Source: DASXHY01 sp036272195 | GTDB taxonomy: Bacteria; Verrucomicrobiota; Verrucomicrobiia; Limisphaerales; DASXHY01 | Length of the DNA stretch: 64,000 nucleotides | Assembly (NCBI GenBank): GCA_036272195.1 | Contig: DATAZE010000005.1 | Span: 1-64,000 of the forward strand | Direction: 5' to 3' | Part shown: positions 50,001 through 57,806 of the stretch, piece after piece | Numbering within the stretch: position 1 is the stretch's first letter | Layout: every line of letters begins with the position of its first letter | Position numbers and translations under genes: made by a program | Notes under the pieces: generated by a model | Databases searched by the model: none | The model's input: the letters and a program-made list of their open reading frames with translations, nothing else | What the model was told of the DNA's origin: nothing

Positions 50001-50312
50001 ATGACCCCGCTCGCCGCCTATCTCACCCTCAGCGCCTTTCTGTTCGCCATCGGCCTCGCCGGCGCGCTCACGCGCCGCAACGCCATTATCATCCTCATCG
50101 GCATCGAACTCATGCTGAACGCCGCGAACCTGAATTTTATCGCGTTCTGGCGGTTCAGCGAACACCCGGAAGCCCTCACCGGAATCATGTTCGTCATTTT
50201 TTCAATTGGTGTGGCCGCCGCCGAAGCTGCCGTGGGCCTCGCGCTCATCATTGCGATTTATCGCCACTACAAAACCACAAACGTGGACGAAGTGAATTCG
50301 TTAAAGGGATGA
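50001..50312 (+). CDS. nuoK: NADH-quinone oxidoreductase subunit K
   Basis: A 103-residue membrane subunit with three helices (E. coli 100 aa). LTLSAFLFAIGLAGALTRRNAIIILIGIELMLNAANLNFIAFW carries the conserved Glu in helix 2 (GIELMLNA), and FVIFSIGVAAAEAAVGLALIIAIYRHY the helix 3 Glu; both are on the proton path. ATG 50001 is set by the GGAGGTGG just upstream; an earlier in-frame start lies in repeat DNA. Confidence 0.94.
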   Translation: MTPLAAYLTLSAFLFAIGLAGALTRRNAIIILIGIELMLNAANLNFIAFWRFSEHPEALTGIMFVIFSIGVAAAEAAVGLALIIAIYRHYKTTNVDEVNSLKG

Positions 50313-50361
50313 AAATGAATCGATTTCTAATGAGCCTTGATTGGTCATTTTTTTCAGGCGC

Positions 50362-51007
50362 GGAGCGCCGACAGAAGGTAGCCCACGGCGCAAGCCGTGG
50401 GACCGGAGTGCAAAAAGCCCCAAGCCCCGGAGGGGCGAAAGAATAATGGCCCACACGTTCACAAATCTTTTAACCCATATCATTTTCAGCACTAAAGATC
50501 GAATGCCAATGCTTGATGCCCATCTTAAAGAAAGATTGCTTCCTTACATAGGTGGCATTTTTCGCGAATTGGGTGCGACGCCACTTTTAATCAATGGCCC
50601 GACCGATCACAGACATGTTCTTACAGTTCTTCCAGCGAGGATTGCGGTTTCGGAAATTCTCAACAAGGTGAAGACCAATTCCTCCAGATGGGTTCATAAA
50701 GAGTTTCCGAATCAGAGAACGTTTGCCTGGCAGACTGGTTACGCGGCGTTTAGCGTGAGTTCGTCGCAAAAGGAAGCTGTGCTTGAATATATTGCAAACC
50801 AGGAAGAACACCACCGCAAGATTTCGTTTAAAGAAGAATTTGTGTCGTTTCTCAAGAAACACGAGATCGAACACCATGAAAAATATCTTTGGGAATGAAG
50901 AGCCCATTTCGCAAATATTTTCTGTCGCCCCTGCCGGGGCTCGATTTGTTTTATTCGTCTGACCCACGGCTTGCGCCGTGGGCTACCGTCTGCCGCCACT
51001 CCGTGGC
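50362..51007. mobile_element. IS200/RAYT-type element inserted between nuoK and nuoL
   Basis: A transposase gene (50446-50898) flanked by inverted hairpin pairs. Left: GGTAGCCCACGGCGCAAGCC (50378-50397, continuing GTGGG) and AAGCCCCGGAGGGGCG (50422-50437). Right: the inverted partner hairpins CGCCCCTGCCGGGGC (50936-50950) and the CCCACGGCTTGCGCCGTGGG hairpin (50963-50982). The outer repeat matches exactly over 25 bases. A related non-autonomous two-hairpin copy is at 13459-13543. Confidence 0.8.
50446..50898 (+). CDS. IS200-like/REP-associated Y1 HUH transposase
   Basis: A 150-residue single-strand DNA transposase (PF01797 family). HUH metal motif HRH (His 55 and 57, in GPTDHRHVLTVLP), and Tyr 115 with Gln 119 in EYIANQ fits the Y-x3-Q catalytic helix. 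THIIFSTKDRMPML at the start and the C-terminal EKYLWE follow the family. It nicks and joins hairpin-marked DNA. It is complete and framed by hairpins on both sides, so could be active or domesticated (RAYT). It sits in the same direction as nuo. Confidence 0.88.
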   Translation: MAHTFTNLLTHIIFSTKDRMPMLDAHLKERLLPYIGGIFRELGATPLLINGPTDHRHVLTVLPARIAVSEILNKVKTNSSRWVHKEFPNQRTFAWQTGYAAFSVSSSQKEAVLEYIANQEEHHRKISFKEEFVSFLKKHEIEHHEKYLWE

Positions 51008-51018
51008 TATAAACTGAA

Positions 51019-53112
51019 ATGCCCTGGATCATCAAAAACCTCTGGCTGATTCCCGTGCTGCCCATGCTGGCGGCGGGGGTGAGCGCGCTCATGCCGCGAC
51101 GATGCCGGATTCCGTCGGCATCGCTGGCCATCGGCTCACTGGTCATTTCATTTTTGCTGTCGTTGTGCGCCTTCTCCCAGACGCTGAGCCATCACGGCGA
51201 GGAAGCGCGGCAGGTTTTCAATTTCAACTGGTTTCAATTTGGCGATCAATGGGTTCAACTCGGCTGGGTGCTCGATCCGCTCACGGCGGTGATGCTCGTA
51301 ATGGTCACTTTCGTCGGCACGCTTATTTTCATCTATAGCGTCGGCTACATGTCGCACGATGAAAACTTCACGCGATTTTTCACGTTCCTTTCGCTGTTCG
51401 CGGGCGCGATGCTCGGTGTCGTCATCGCCAACAGCCTGTTGCTGCTATTCATCTGTTGGGAATTGGTTGGCCTTACGTCGTATTTGCTCATCGGTTTTTG
51501 GTATCACAAACCAGCCGCGGCGGCGGCGGCAAAAAAAGCATTCATTACCACGCGCATCGGCGACGTTGCCCTGTTGCTCGGCATGGTTTGGCTGTACTCG
51601 CGAAGCGGAACATTACTCTTTTACAACCAGGGCGCCGGCTGCCTGGAACAAAACTCACTGTACGCACTGGCCAATCATCGCCCGATCTTTGGAATGGCCG
51701 TTTCGACGGGCATCGGCCTGTTGATCTTCGCCGGCGCCGTCGGCAAATCCGGCCAGGTGCCCCTGCACGTATGGCTGCCGGACGCAATGGAAGGCCCCAC
51801 ACCGGTCAGCGCGCTGATTCACGCTGCGACGATGGTGGCCGCCGGTGTTTTCCTGGTGGCGCGCATGTATCCTTTGATGAGCGTTGGCGGTGCGACAGTG
51901 CACACATTGCACGTTATCACGTGGGTCGGCGCCATCACCGCCATTTTCGCGGCGAGCATTGCCGTCGCGCAGGATGACATCAAACGCATCCTCGCTTACT
52001 CCACCGTTTCACAACTTGGTTACATGATGATGGGTCTCGGCGTCGGCGGCGTGGCCGTCGGGATGTTTCACCTCATCACGCACGCGTTTTTCAAAGCGTT
52101 GTTGTTCATGGGCGCTGGCTCGGTGATTCACGGATGCCACGAGGAACAGGACATTTGCCGGATGGGCGGCCTGCGCAAATTCATGCCCGTCACTTTCCTG
52201 ACCTACGCCGTCGGCATGCTGGCGCTGTGCGGCTTTCCGCTGTTGTTCTCCGGTTTTTGGAGCAAGGACGAAATTCTGCACTCGGCGCACGATTGGCCGG
52301 TATCGCATATTCCATTTTATCTTGGAGCCGCCGGCGCGCTCCTGACCGCTTTTTACATGACGCGCCAGGTGTTTTATGTATTCTTCGGAGATTGCCGTTT
52401 GCACCTCGGCCGAACCACCGCTTCCGAACGCCGCACCGTTGAACATGCCGGCGTGTCCGTCAAAGAACATCCGCACGCTGAATTGTCCGGCAACCCGCAC
52501 GAAAGCCCGGCAAGCATGACAATTCCTTTAATCATTCTCGCGGCCTGTTCAATATTGCTGGGCTTCCTTGGCACGCCCGCGTGGCCATGGTTCCAGAAAT
52601 TTCTCGGCGCAGAAGGGGAAGGATTCAATCCGGGCATCGTCTCGCTCATGATCGCTTCGAGCGTGATTGTCTTTATCGGCATGGGACTTGGCTGGTGGTT
52701 TTACGGTCGAAATCCCCTGGAACAATCCGTGCGGCACGACCCGCTCCTGCAACTGCGGCCCGACATCTTCACGCTGTTGCATCACAAATTTTACGTCGAT
52801 GAAATTTACGAGCACACCATCATTGCCTTCAACGCCTGGTTCGCGCACGCCTGCGATTGGCTGGATTTTTGGATTTGGAATGGCGCCGTGCAACTTGTGT
52901 CGTATGCCGTCATTGGCCTTTCGTGGGTGAACCGCTGTTGCGATGAGTTCGTCGTCAATCTCGGTTTCGACGAAGGCTGCAAGGGCGTTTCGTCCGGTGG
53001 CAAAATCCTCTCGCGCCTGCAAAACGGGCGCGTGCAAAATTATTTGCGCGTAATTGGAATCGGTCTGACCGCGCTGGCATTGCTGTTGATATGGGGATGT
53101 CGCCCGTCATGA
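51019..53112 (+). CDS. nuoL: NADH-quinone oxidoreductase subunit L
   Basis: A 697-residue antiporter-like subunit (E. coli NuoL 613 aa). Channel residues: Glu in FICWELVGLTSYLLIGFW, Lys in AVGKSGQVPLHVWLPDAMEGPTPVSALIHAATMVAAGVFL and QDDIKRILAYSTVSQLGYMMMGLG. The C-terminal part carries extra material: a His/Ser-rich loop (VEHAGVSVKEHPHAELSGNPHESP) and the long lateral region ending GGKILSRLQNGRVQNYLRVIGIGLT. It starts just after the transposase element. It overlaps nuoM by 4 bases. Confidence 0.95.
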   Translation: MPWIIKNLWLIPVLPMLAAGVSALMPRRCRIPSASLAIGSLVISFLLSLCAFSQTLSHHGEEARQVFNFNWFQFGDQWVQLGWVLDPLTAVMLVMVTFVGTLIFIYSVGYMSHDENFTRFFTFLSLFAGAMLGVVIANSLLLLFICWELVGLTSYLLIGFWYHKPAAAAAAKKAFITTRIGDVALLLGMVWLYSRSGTLLFYNQGAGCLEQNSLYALANHRPIFGMAVSTGIGLLIFAGAVGKSGQVPLHVWLPDAMEGPTPVSALIHAATMVAAGVFLVARMYPLMSVGGATVHTLHVITWVGAITAIFAASIAVAQDDIKRILAYSTVSQLGYMMMGLGVGGVAVGMFHLITHAFFKALLFMGAGSVIHGCHEEQDICRMGGLRKFMPVTFLTYAVGMLALCGFPLLFSGFWSKDEILHSAHDWPVSHIPFYLGAAGALLTAFYMTRQVFYVFFGDCRLHLGRTTASERRTVEHAGVSVKEHPHAELSGNPHESPASMTIPLIILAACSILLGFLGTPAWPWFQKFLGAEGEGFNPGIVSLMIASSVIVFIGMGLGWWFYGRNPLEQSVRHDPLLQLRPDIFTLLHHKFYVDEIYEHTIIAFNAWFAHACDWLDFWIWNGAVQLVSYAVIGLSWVNRCCDEFVVNLGFDEGCKGVSSGGKILSRLQNGRVQNYLRVIGIGLTALALLLIWGCRPS

Positions 53113-54695
53113 ACGAACTTCCCCTCATCACCATCCTCACGTTCGTGCCGTTCTTCGGCGCGATCGTCCTCGCCGCGGGCAGAAGCGACAATAAAATCCC
53201 CACGCGCCGGTTCGCCTTCGGCGTGAGCCTCGTCTCGCTCGCGCTGGTGTTGGTGATGTGGAAATACTTCGATGCCTCCGCCGCCGGTTTTCAATTCGAG
53301 GAACGTCACACTTGGATATCCGCGCTCGGTGCGGAATATCGCGTGGCAGTGGATGGATTGGGACTGCTCATGGTCCTCCTGGCCGCCGTAATCACACCGA
53401 TGGCGATCCTCGCGTCCTGGCGCAATGAAGATCGCCCGCACATTTATTTCTCGATGGTGCTGTTCCTGCAATCGGGACTTTTCGGCACCTTCACCGCGTT
53501 GAACTTTTTGCATTGGTTCCTCTTTTGGGAATTGAGCCTGGTCCCGGCGTTTTTCCTGGTGCGGCTTTGGGGCGGCCCGCAACGCGCGGCAGCGGCGACA
53601 CAATTTTTTGTCTACACCATGGTCGGCAGCATCGCGCTGCTGCTGGCATTCCTGGGAATTTTTCTCGCGACAAAAAACGGCGCGAATCCGGGCGTTTTTG
53701 ATTTCACCGCCCTTGCGGAGTTAGGCCGCGTGGATGGAATTAAAGAAGGCGTCCTGCGGAATCTCGGTTTTCACCTTTTCGGGCACGCGTTCACCGCTTC
53801 GGCCATGACCAAGCTGATTTTCCTGGGAGCGCTCCTCGGTTTTGCCGTCAAAGTGCCGCTGATGCCGTTTCACACCTGGCTGCCGTCTACTTACACGGAA
53901 GCGCCCAGCAGCACCACCATGTTGCTCACCGGCGTGATGTCGAAAATGGGCGTGTATGGTTTTCTGCGAATCCTGCTGCCGATTTTTCCGTATCAAATCC
54001 AGGCGCTGCGCACGCCGCTGCTCGCGCTGGCGGTCATCACGATTATTTTTTCCGCCAGCGCCGCGTTTGCGCAACGGGATTTGAAACGCATTTTCGCTTA
54101 CTCGTCCATCAACCACCTCGGATATTGCCTGCTCGCCATTTTTGCCGTCGCAACCTCTGGCGCGGGACTGGCCGCGCCCGCCACGGAAAAAGCCGCGGCC
54201 CTGAGCGGCGTATTGCTGCAAATGTTCAACCACGGTTTGACCGCGGCGACGTTGTTCTGGTTCGTGGCGCTGCTCGAGCAACGGAGCGGGGGATTGCGCG
54301 GGTTGCACGACTTCGGCGGGCTTCGCAAAGTCGCGCCGGTCTTTTGCGGGCTGATGGGCATCGCGCTGTTTTCATCGCTCGGATTGCCGGGGCTGAACGG
54401 ATTCATCGGCGAATTTCTGATTTTCAAAGGCGTCTTTCCGCTCGCAATGTTTTCGGCCTCGTTGTCCGTGATCGGCCTGTTGGTCACGGCAATTGTCATT
54501 CTCACCGTCTTACAACGCGTCTTTAACGGCCCGCTGAATCCGAAATGGTCGGCGTTTCCCGACCTGACCACGTGCGAACGCGTGATGCTGGCCGTGCCCA
54601 TTGCTTTGATGTTTGTGCTGGGTGTGTATCCGCAATTCGTGCTGGGCGTCATCAACCACACCGTCACCGAAATGGTGAAACAATTGCCATTCTGA
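53109..54695 (+). CDS. nuoM: NADH-quinone oxidoreductase subunit M (first copy)
   Basis: A 528-residue antiporter-like subunit (E. coli NuoM 509 aa). Key residues: Glu 141 in FLFWELSLVPAFFLVRLWGG, central Lys 248 in GFAVKVPLMPFHTWLP, Lys 279 in GVMSKMGVYGFLR and the last-helix Glu in LNGFIGEFLIF. ATG 53109 overlaps the nuoL stop (ATGA). It should pump protons as part of the membrane arm. Confidence 0.94.
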   Translation: MNELPLITILTFVPFFGAIVLAAGRSDNKIPTRRFAFGVSLVSLALVLVMWKYFDASAAGFQFEERHTWISALGAEYRVAVDGLGLLMVLLAAVITPMAILASWRNEDRPHIYFSMVLFLQSGLFGTFTALNFLHWFLFWELSLVPAFFLVRLWGGPQRAAAATQFFVYTMVGSIALLLAFLGIFLATKNGANPGVFDFTALAELGRVDGIKEGVLRNLGFHLFGHAFTASAMTKLIFLGALLGFAVKVPLMPFHTWLPSTYTEAPSSTTMLLTGVMSKMGVYGFLRILLPIFPYQIQALRTPLLALAVITIIFSASAAFAQRDLKRIFAYSSINHLGYCLLAIFAVATSGAGLAAPATEKAAALSGVLLQMFNHGLTAATLFWFVALLEQRSGGLRGLHDFGGLRKVAPVFCGLMGIALFSSLGLPGLNGFIGEFLIFKGVFPLAMFSASLSVIGLLVTAIVILTVLQRVFNGPLNPKWSAFPDLTTCERVMLAVPIALMFVLGVYPQFVLGVINHTVTEMVKQLPF

Positions 54696-54697
54696 CC

Positions 54698-56194
54698 ATG
54701 CTCGCCTGGACAATTTACATTTCATTCCTCGGCGTGCTGGTGCTGATGCTTCTGCCCAAGGGCAATGCCGCCGCGGCGCGCGCGGTCGCGTTGCTGGTCG
54801 CCGTCGCGGGGTTGGCGATTGGAATTGCGGGCCTGGTTCATTACCAATCCGCTGTCGCCGTACCCGGCTCGGAAAAAATCGTCACCATCGCCAACGCCGA
54901 TTGGGTTTCCTCGCTCGGCATCCACTATCATCTCGCTGCGGACGGCGTCAGTCTCACTCTGGTTTTGCTGACTGGACTGGCGGCGGTGGCTGGGATTCTT
55001 TTCTCGTGGAACATCGAGCATCGCACCAAGGAATTTTTTGCGTTTTATCTCGCGCTTATCGGCGGGGTTTATGGCGTGTTCCTCAGTTTCGATTTGTTCC
55101 TGCTCTTTGTCTTTTACGAAATCGCCATCGTGCCAAAATATTTCATCATCGCGATCTGGGGTTCCACGCGGCGCGAATACGGCGCGATGAAACTCGCCCT
55201 CTATTCATTCATCGGCAGCGCGATGGTGCTGATTGGGTTGATCGCGGCCTACGTCGTTTCGGGCGCGCATTCGTTCAACGTCGTCGAACTCGCGAAGTAT
55301 CCCTTCCCGCACAATTTCCAAATGTGGGCGTTTCCGCTGGTGTTCATCGGATTCGCGATCCTGGCCGGCATGTGGCCGTTTCACACCTGGGCGCCGACCG
55401 GCCACGTGGCCGCGCCCACCGCTGCCTCGATGCTCCTTGCCGGCGTGGTGATGAAACTCGGCGCCTACGGCTGTCTCCGTGTGGCAATGACCTTGTTTCC
55501 CGACGGCCTGATGGCGTGGAGAAACTTTTTCGCCATTCTTGCCGTAATCGGAATCATCTACGGCGCCACCGTCGCGCTCGTGCAAAAAGATTTCAAATTC
55601 GTCATCGGTTATTCCAGCGTGAGTCACATGGGTTTTGTGCTGCTCGGCTTGATGACCTTGAACGCCATCGGCCTCAGCGGCGCGGTGCTGCAAATGTTCT
55701 CGCACGGAATCATCGCGAGTCTGCTGTTTGCCGTGGTGGGGCGAATGGTCTACGACCGGACGCACACGCGCGAACTGGATATTTTGCAAACGATGGGCTT
55801 GAACAAAGCAATCCCATTTGCGGCGGTGACGTTTATCATCGCTAGCATAGCTTCGATGGGATTGCCCGGGTTCAGCGGATTTGCCGCCGAGTTCCAGGTC
55901 ATCATTGGCGCGTGGCAGGCGTTTCCGACGATGGCGATTTTGACCGGAATCGGAATTCTGATTGGCGTTGCTTACACCCTGCGCGTGCTGCAAAAGGCTT
56001 TTTTTGGCGAGGTGGAAGCGAAAGCAGAACATGCTCACGAACCATTGCCGCCGATTTCGGTGCCGGAAAGATTGGGTGCTGTTCTTTTAATAGGTGTGTC
56101 GCTCCTGATCGGCTTGTGGCCCCGGCTGTTGCTCGATGTGATTATGCCGAGCTTTGATTCACCGTTGTTCGATTGGCTGAGGAGGTCGCCATGA
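54698..56194 (+). CDS. NADH-quinone oxidoreductase subunit M (second, divergent copy)
   Basis: A 498-residue NuoM-like antiporter subunit starting 2 bases after the first nuoM. It keeps Glu 141 (FVFYEIAIVPKYFIIAIWG), PFHTWAPTGHVAAPTAASMLLAGVVMKLGAYGCLR with Lys 253, and a terminal GFSGFAAEF Glu. The central Lys of the first copy (GFAVKVPLMPFHTW) is replaced by Leu 222 (GFAILAGMWPFHTW). It overlaps nuoN by 4 bases. It may be an extra pump or a structural spacer in a longer membrane arm. Confidence 0.9.
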   Translation: MLAWTIYISFLGVLVLMLLPKGNAAAARAVALLVAVAGLAIGIAGLVHYQSAVAVPGSEKIVTIANADWVSSLGIHYHLAADGVSLTLVLLTGLAAVAGILFSWNIEHRTKEFFAFYLALIGGVYGVFLSFDLFLLFVFYEIAIVPKYFIIAIWGSTRREYGAMKLALYSFIGSAMVLIGLIAAYVVSGAHSFNVVELAKYPFPHNFQMWAFPLVFIGFAILAGMWPFHTWAPTGHVAAPTAASMLLAGVVMKLGAYGCLRVAMTLFPDGLMAWRNFFAILAVIGIIYGATVALVQKDFKFVIGYSSVSHMGFVLLGLMTLNAIGLSGAVLQMFSHGIIASLLFAVVGRMVYDRTHTRELDILQTMGLNKAIPFAAVTFIIASIASMGLPGFSGFAAEFQVIIGAWQAFPTMAILTGIGILIGVAYTLRVLQKAFFGEVEAKAEHAHEPLPPISVPERLGAVLLIGVSLLIGLWPRLLLDVIMPSFDSPLFDWLRRSP

Positions 56195-57657
56195 ATTTCT
56201 TGGAACTCCTCCAACTCGCCGTGCCGGAAACTGTTGTCGTTTTGACGGCGTTGATTGTGCTCGCGGTGGACGTGGTCACCATGCGTGAATTGGAAACACG
56301 TTTCCGGTTCCTCGTCAGTGGAATGATCGCCTGCGTCGGGTGTTTCGGGGCCATCGCCTGGATGCTCATTTCCCACACGCACGCGAATGCCTTCGGCGGT
56401 ATGCTCGTCGTCGATCCGATGACGCAGTTCGTCAAAATCGCGCTCCTGGCGTTGACTATTTTCACGATCCTGCTCTCGATGGATTCCGATTTCACCGATC
56501 ACGTCGGCGAATATCTCGCGCTCATTTTGCTGGCCGCGGTGGGAATGATGTTCCTGGTAAGCGCGGAAGATATCCTGATGATTTTCATCGCGCTGGAACT
56601 CACCAGCCTCTCGCTTTACATCCTGACTGCGTTCAACAAACGTGATATCAAGTCCGCCGAAGCCTCGCTGAAATATTTTCTGTTCGGCGGCATGTCGGCG
56701 GCGTTCACGCTCTTTGGCCTGAGCCTGATTTACGGATTGTCGGGCACGACGAACCTGCCGGAAATTGCCGCCGCTCTCGCCGGCAAAGGCCTCGACCCGC
56801 TGCTCGCCGTCGCCATCGTGATGGTTGTGATTGGTTTCGGCTTCAAAGTCGCGGCCGTGCCGTTTCATCTTTGGGCGCCGGACGCCTATCAGGGCGCGCC
56901 CACGCCGAGCGCGGCCTTCATCGCCTCGGGTTCAAAAGTCGCGAGCTTCTTCATCTTTGCAAAAGTCATGGCCATCGGCTTTGCCGGAAAAGAAATCGAA
57001 GGCAGCGGCGCGTGGCACGGTTACGTGCCCGGCTGGGTGCCGGTGGTGGCCATCGTCGCCGCGCTCTCGATGATCCTGGGAAATCTCGTGGCGATTGTCC
57101 AAAGCAGCGTACGCCGCTTGATCGCTTATTCAGCGATTGCCCATGCAGGTTACATGTTGCTGGCGATCATGTCGCACAACGAGCAGGGATTGAAGGCGCT
57201 GATTTATTACGCGGTCACTTACGGTCTTACGACAATTGGCGTGTTCGGCGTCGTGGCGGTGGTGGAGCGGGGGACCGGCGGCGAAAAGCTTTCTGATTTT
57301 GCCGGATTGAGCCGCCGCGCGCCGTTGGTTTCGTTTTGCATGTTGATTTTCATGTTGTCGCTGGCGGGAATTCCGCCACTAGCCGGATTTTTTGGAAAAT
57401 TTTTCGTCTTCACTGCGGCGATCAATTCGGACGCGCCCAATCTCGGCCTGCTCTGGCTCGTGATTCTGGCCGTCGCCATGAGCGCCGTATCGCTGTTTTA
57501 TTATTTGCAGGTGCTGAAGCAGATTTACGTCAGCGATCCCGCCGCACCTGCGGACCCTCTCAAACCCTCCATTTTGACCCAGATTGTCCTCGCCGTGCTC
57601 GCGGGATTGGTGATTTTGTTCGGCTGCTTCCCCAACCTCTTGATCGGCAGGATTTAG
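56191..57657 (+). CDS. nuoN: NADH-quinone oxidoreductase subunit N
   Basis: A 488-residue antiporter-like subunit (E. coli 485 aa). Glu in FIALELTSLSLYILTAF, Lys in GFGFKVAAVPFHLWAPDAYQGAPTPSAAFIASGSKVASFF, and Lys in GFFGKFFVFTAA are conserved. ATG 56191 has GAGGAGG six bases upstream and overlaps the preceding stop. It ends the operon; nothing but AT-richer spacer follows to 57806, with no clear terminator. Confidence 0.95.
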   Translation: MNFLELLQLAVPETVVVLTALIVLAVDVVTMRELETRFRFLVSGMIACVGCFGAIAWMLISHTHANAFGGMLVVDPMTQFVKIALLALTIFTILLSMDSDFTDHVGEYLALILLAAVGMMFLVSAEDILMIFIALELTSLSLYILTAFNKRDIKSAEASLKYFLFGGMSAAFTLFGLSLIYGLSGTTNLPEIAAALAGKGLDPLLAVAIVMVVIGFGFKVAAVPFHLWAPDAYQGAPTPSAAFIASGSKVASFFIFAKVMAIGFAGKEIEGSGAWHGYVPGWVPVVAIVAALSMILGNLVAIVQSSVRRLIAYSAIAHAGYMLLAIMSHNEQGLKALIYYAVTYGLTTIGVFGVVAVVERGTGGEKLSDFAGLSRRAPLVSFCMLIFMLSLAGIPPLAGFFGKFFVFTAAINSDAPNLGLLWLVILAVAMSAVSLFYYLQVLKQIYVSDPAAPADPLKPSILTQIVLAVLAGLVILFGCFPNLLIGRI

Positions 57658-57806
57658 AGCGTTTTTTGAGAATGCTTTAGTCCGCAATTGGCCCGCGACC
57701 TGCTTGAATTTCTTCTCGATATAGTGATATTATTGGTGTCGTCAGGGAGAGATCAAAATCCGAGGACGTAAACCTTTAAGTTGTAAAACCTTAGCCTTAA
57801 ATAGTT

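Noticed and set aside
54698..56194. Second NuoM as a cation/proton antiporter (MrpD) subunit
   Set aside because: It is embedded between nuoM and nuoN with 2- and 4-base junctions and keeps NuoM-type motifs; no Mrp neighbours occur.
55205..56868. Two 277-codon minus-strand frames over the second nuoM and nuoN
   Set aside because: His/Arg/Gln-rich translations without hydrophobic segments or motifs, fully covered by nuo genes.
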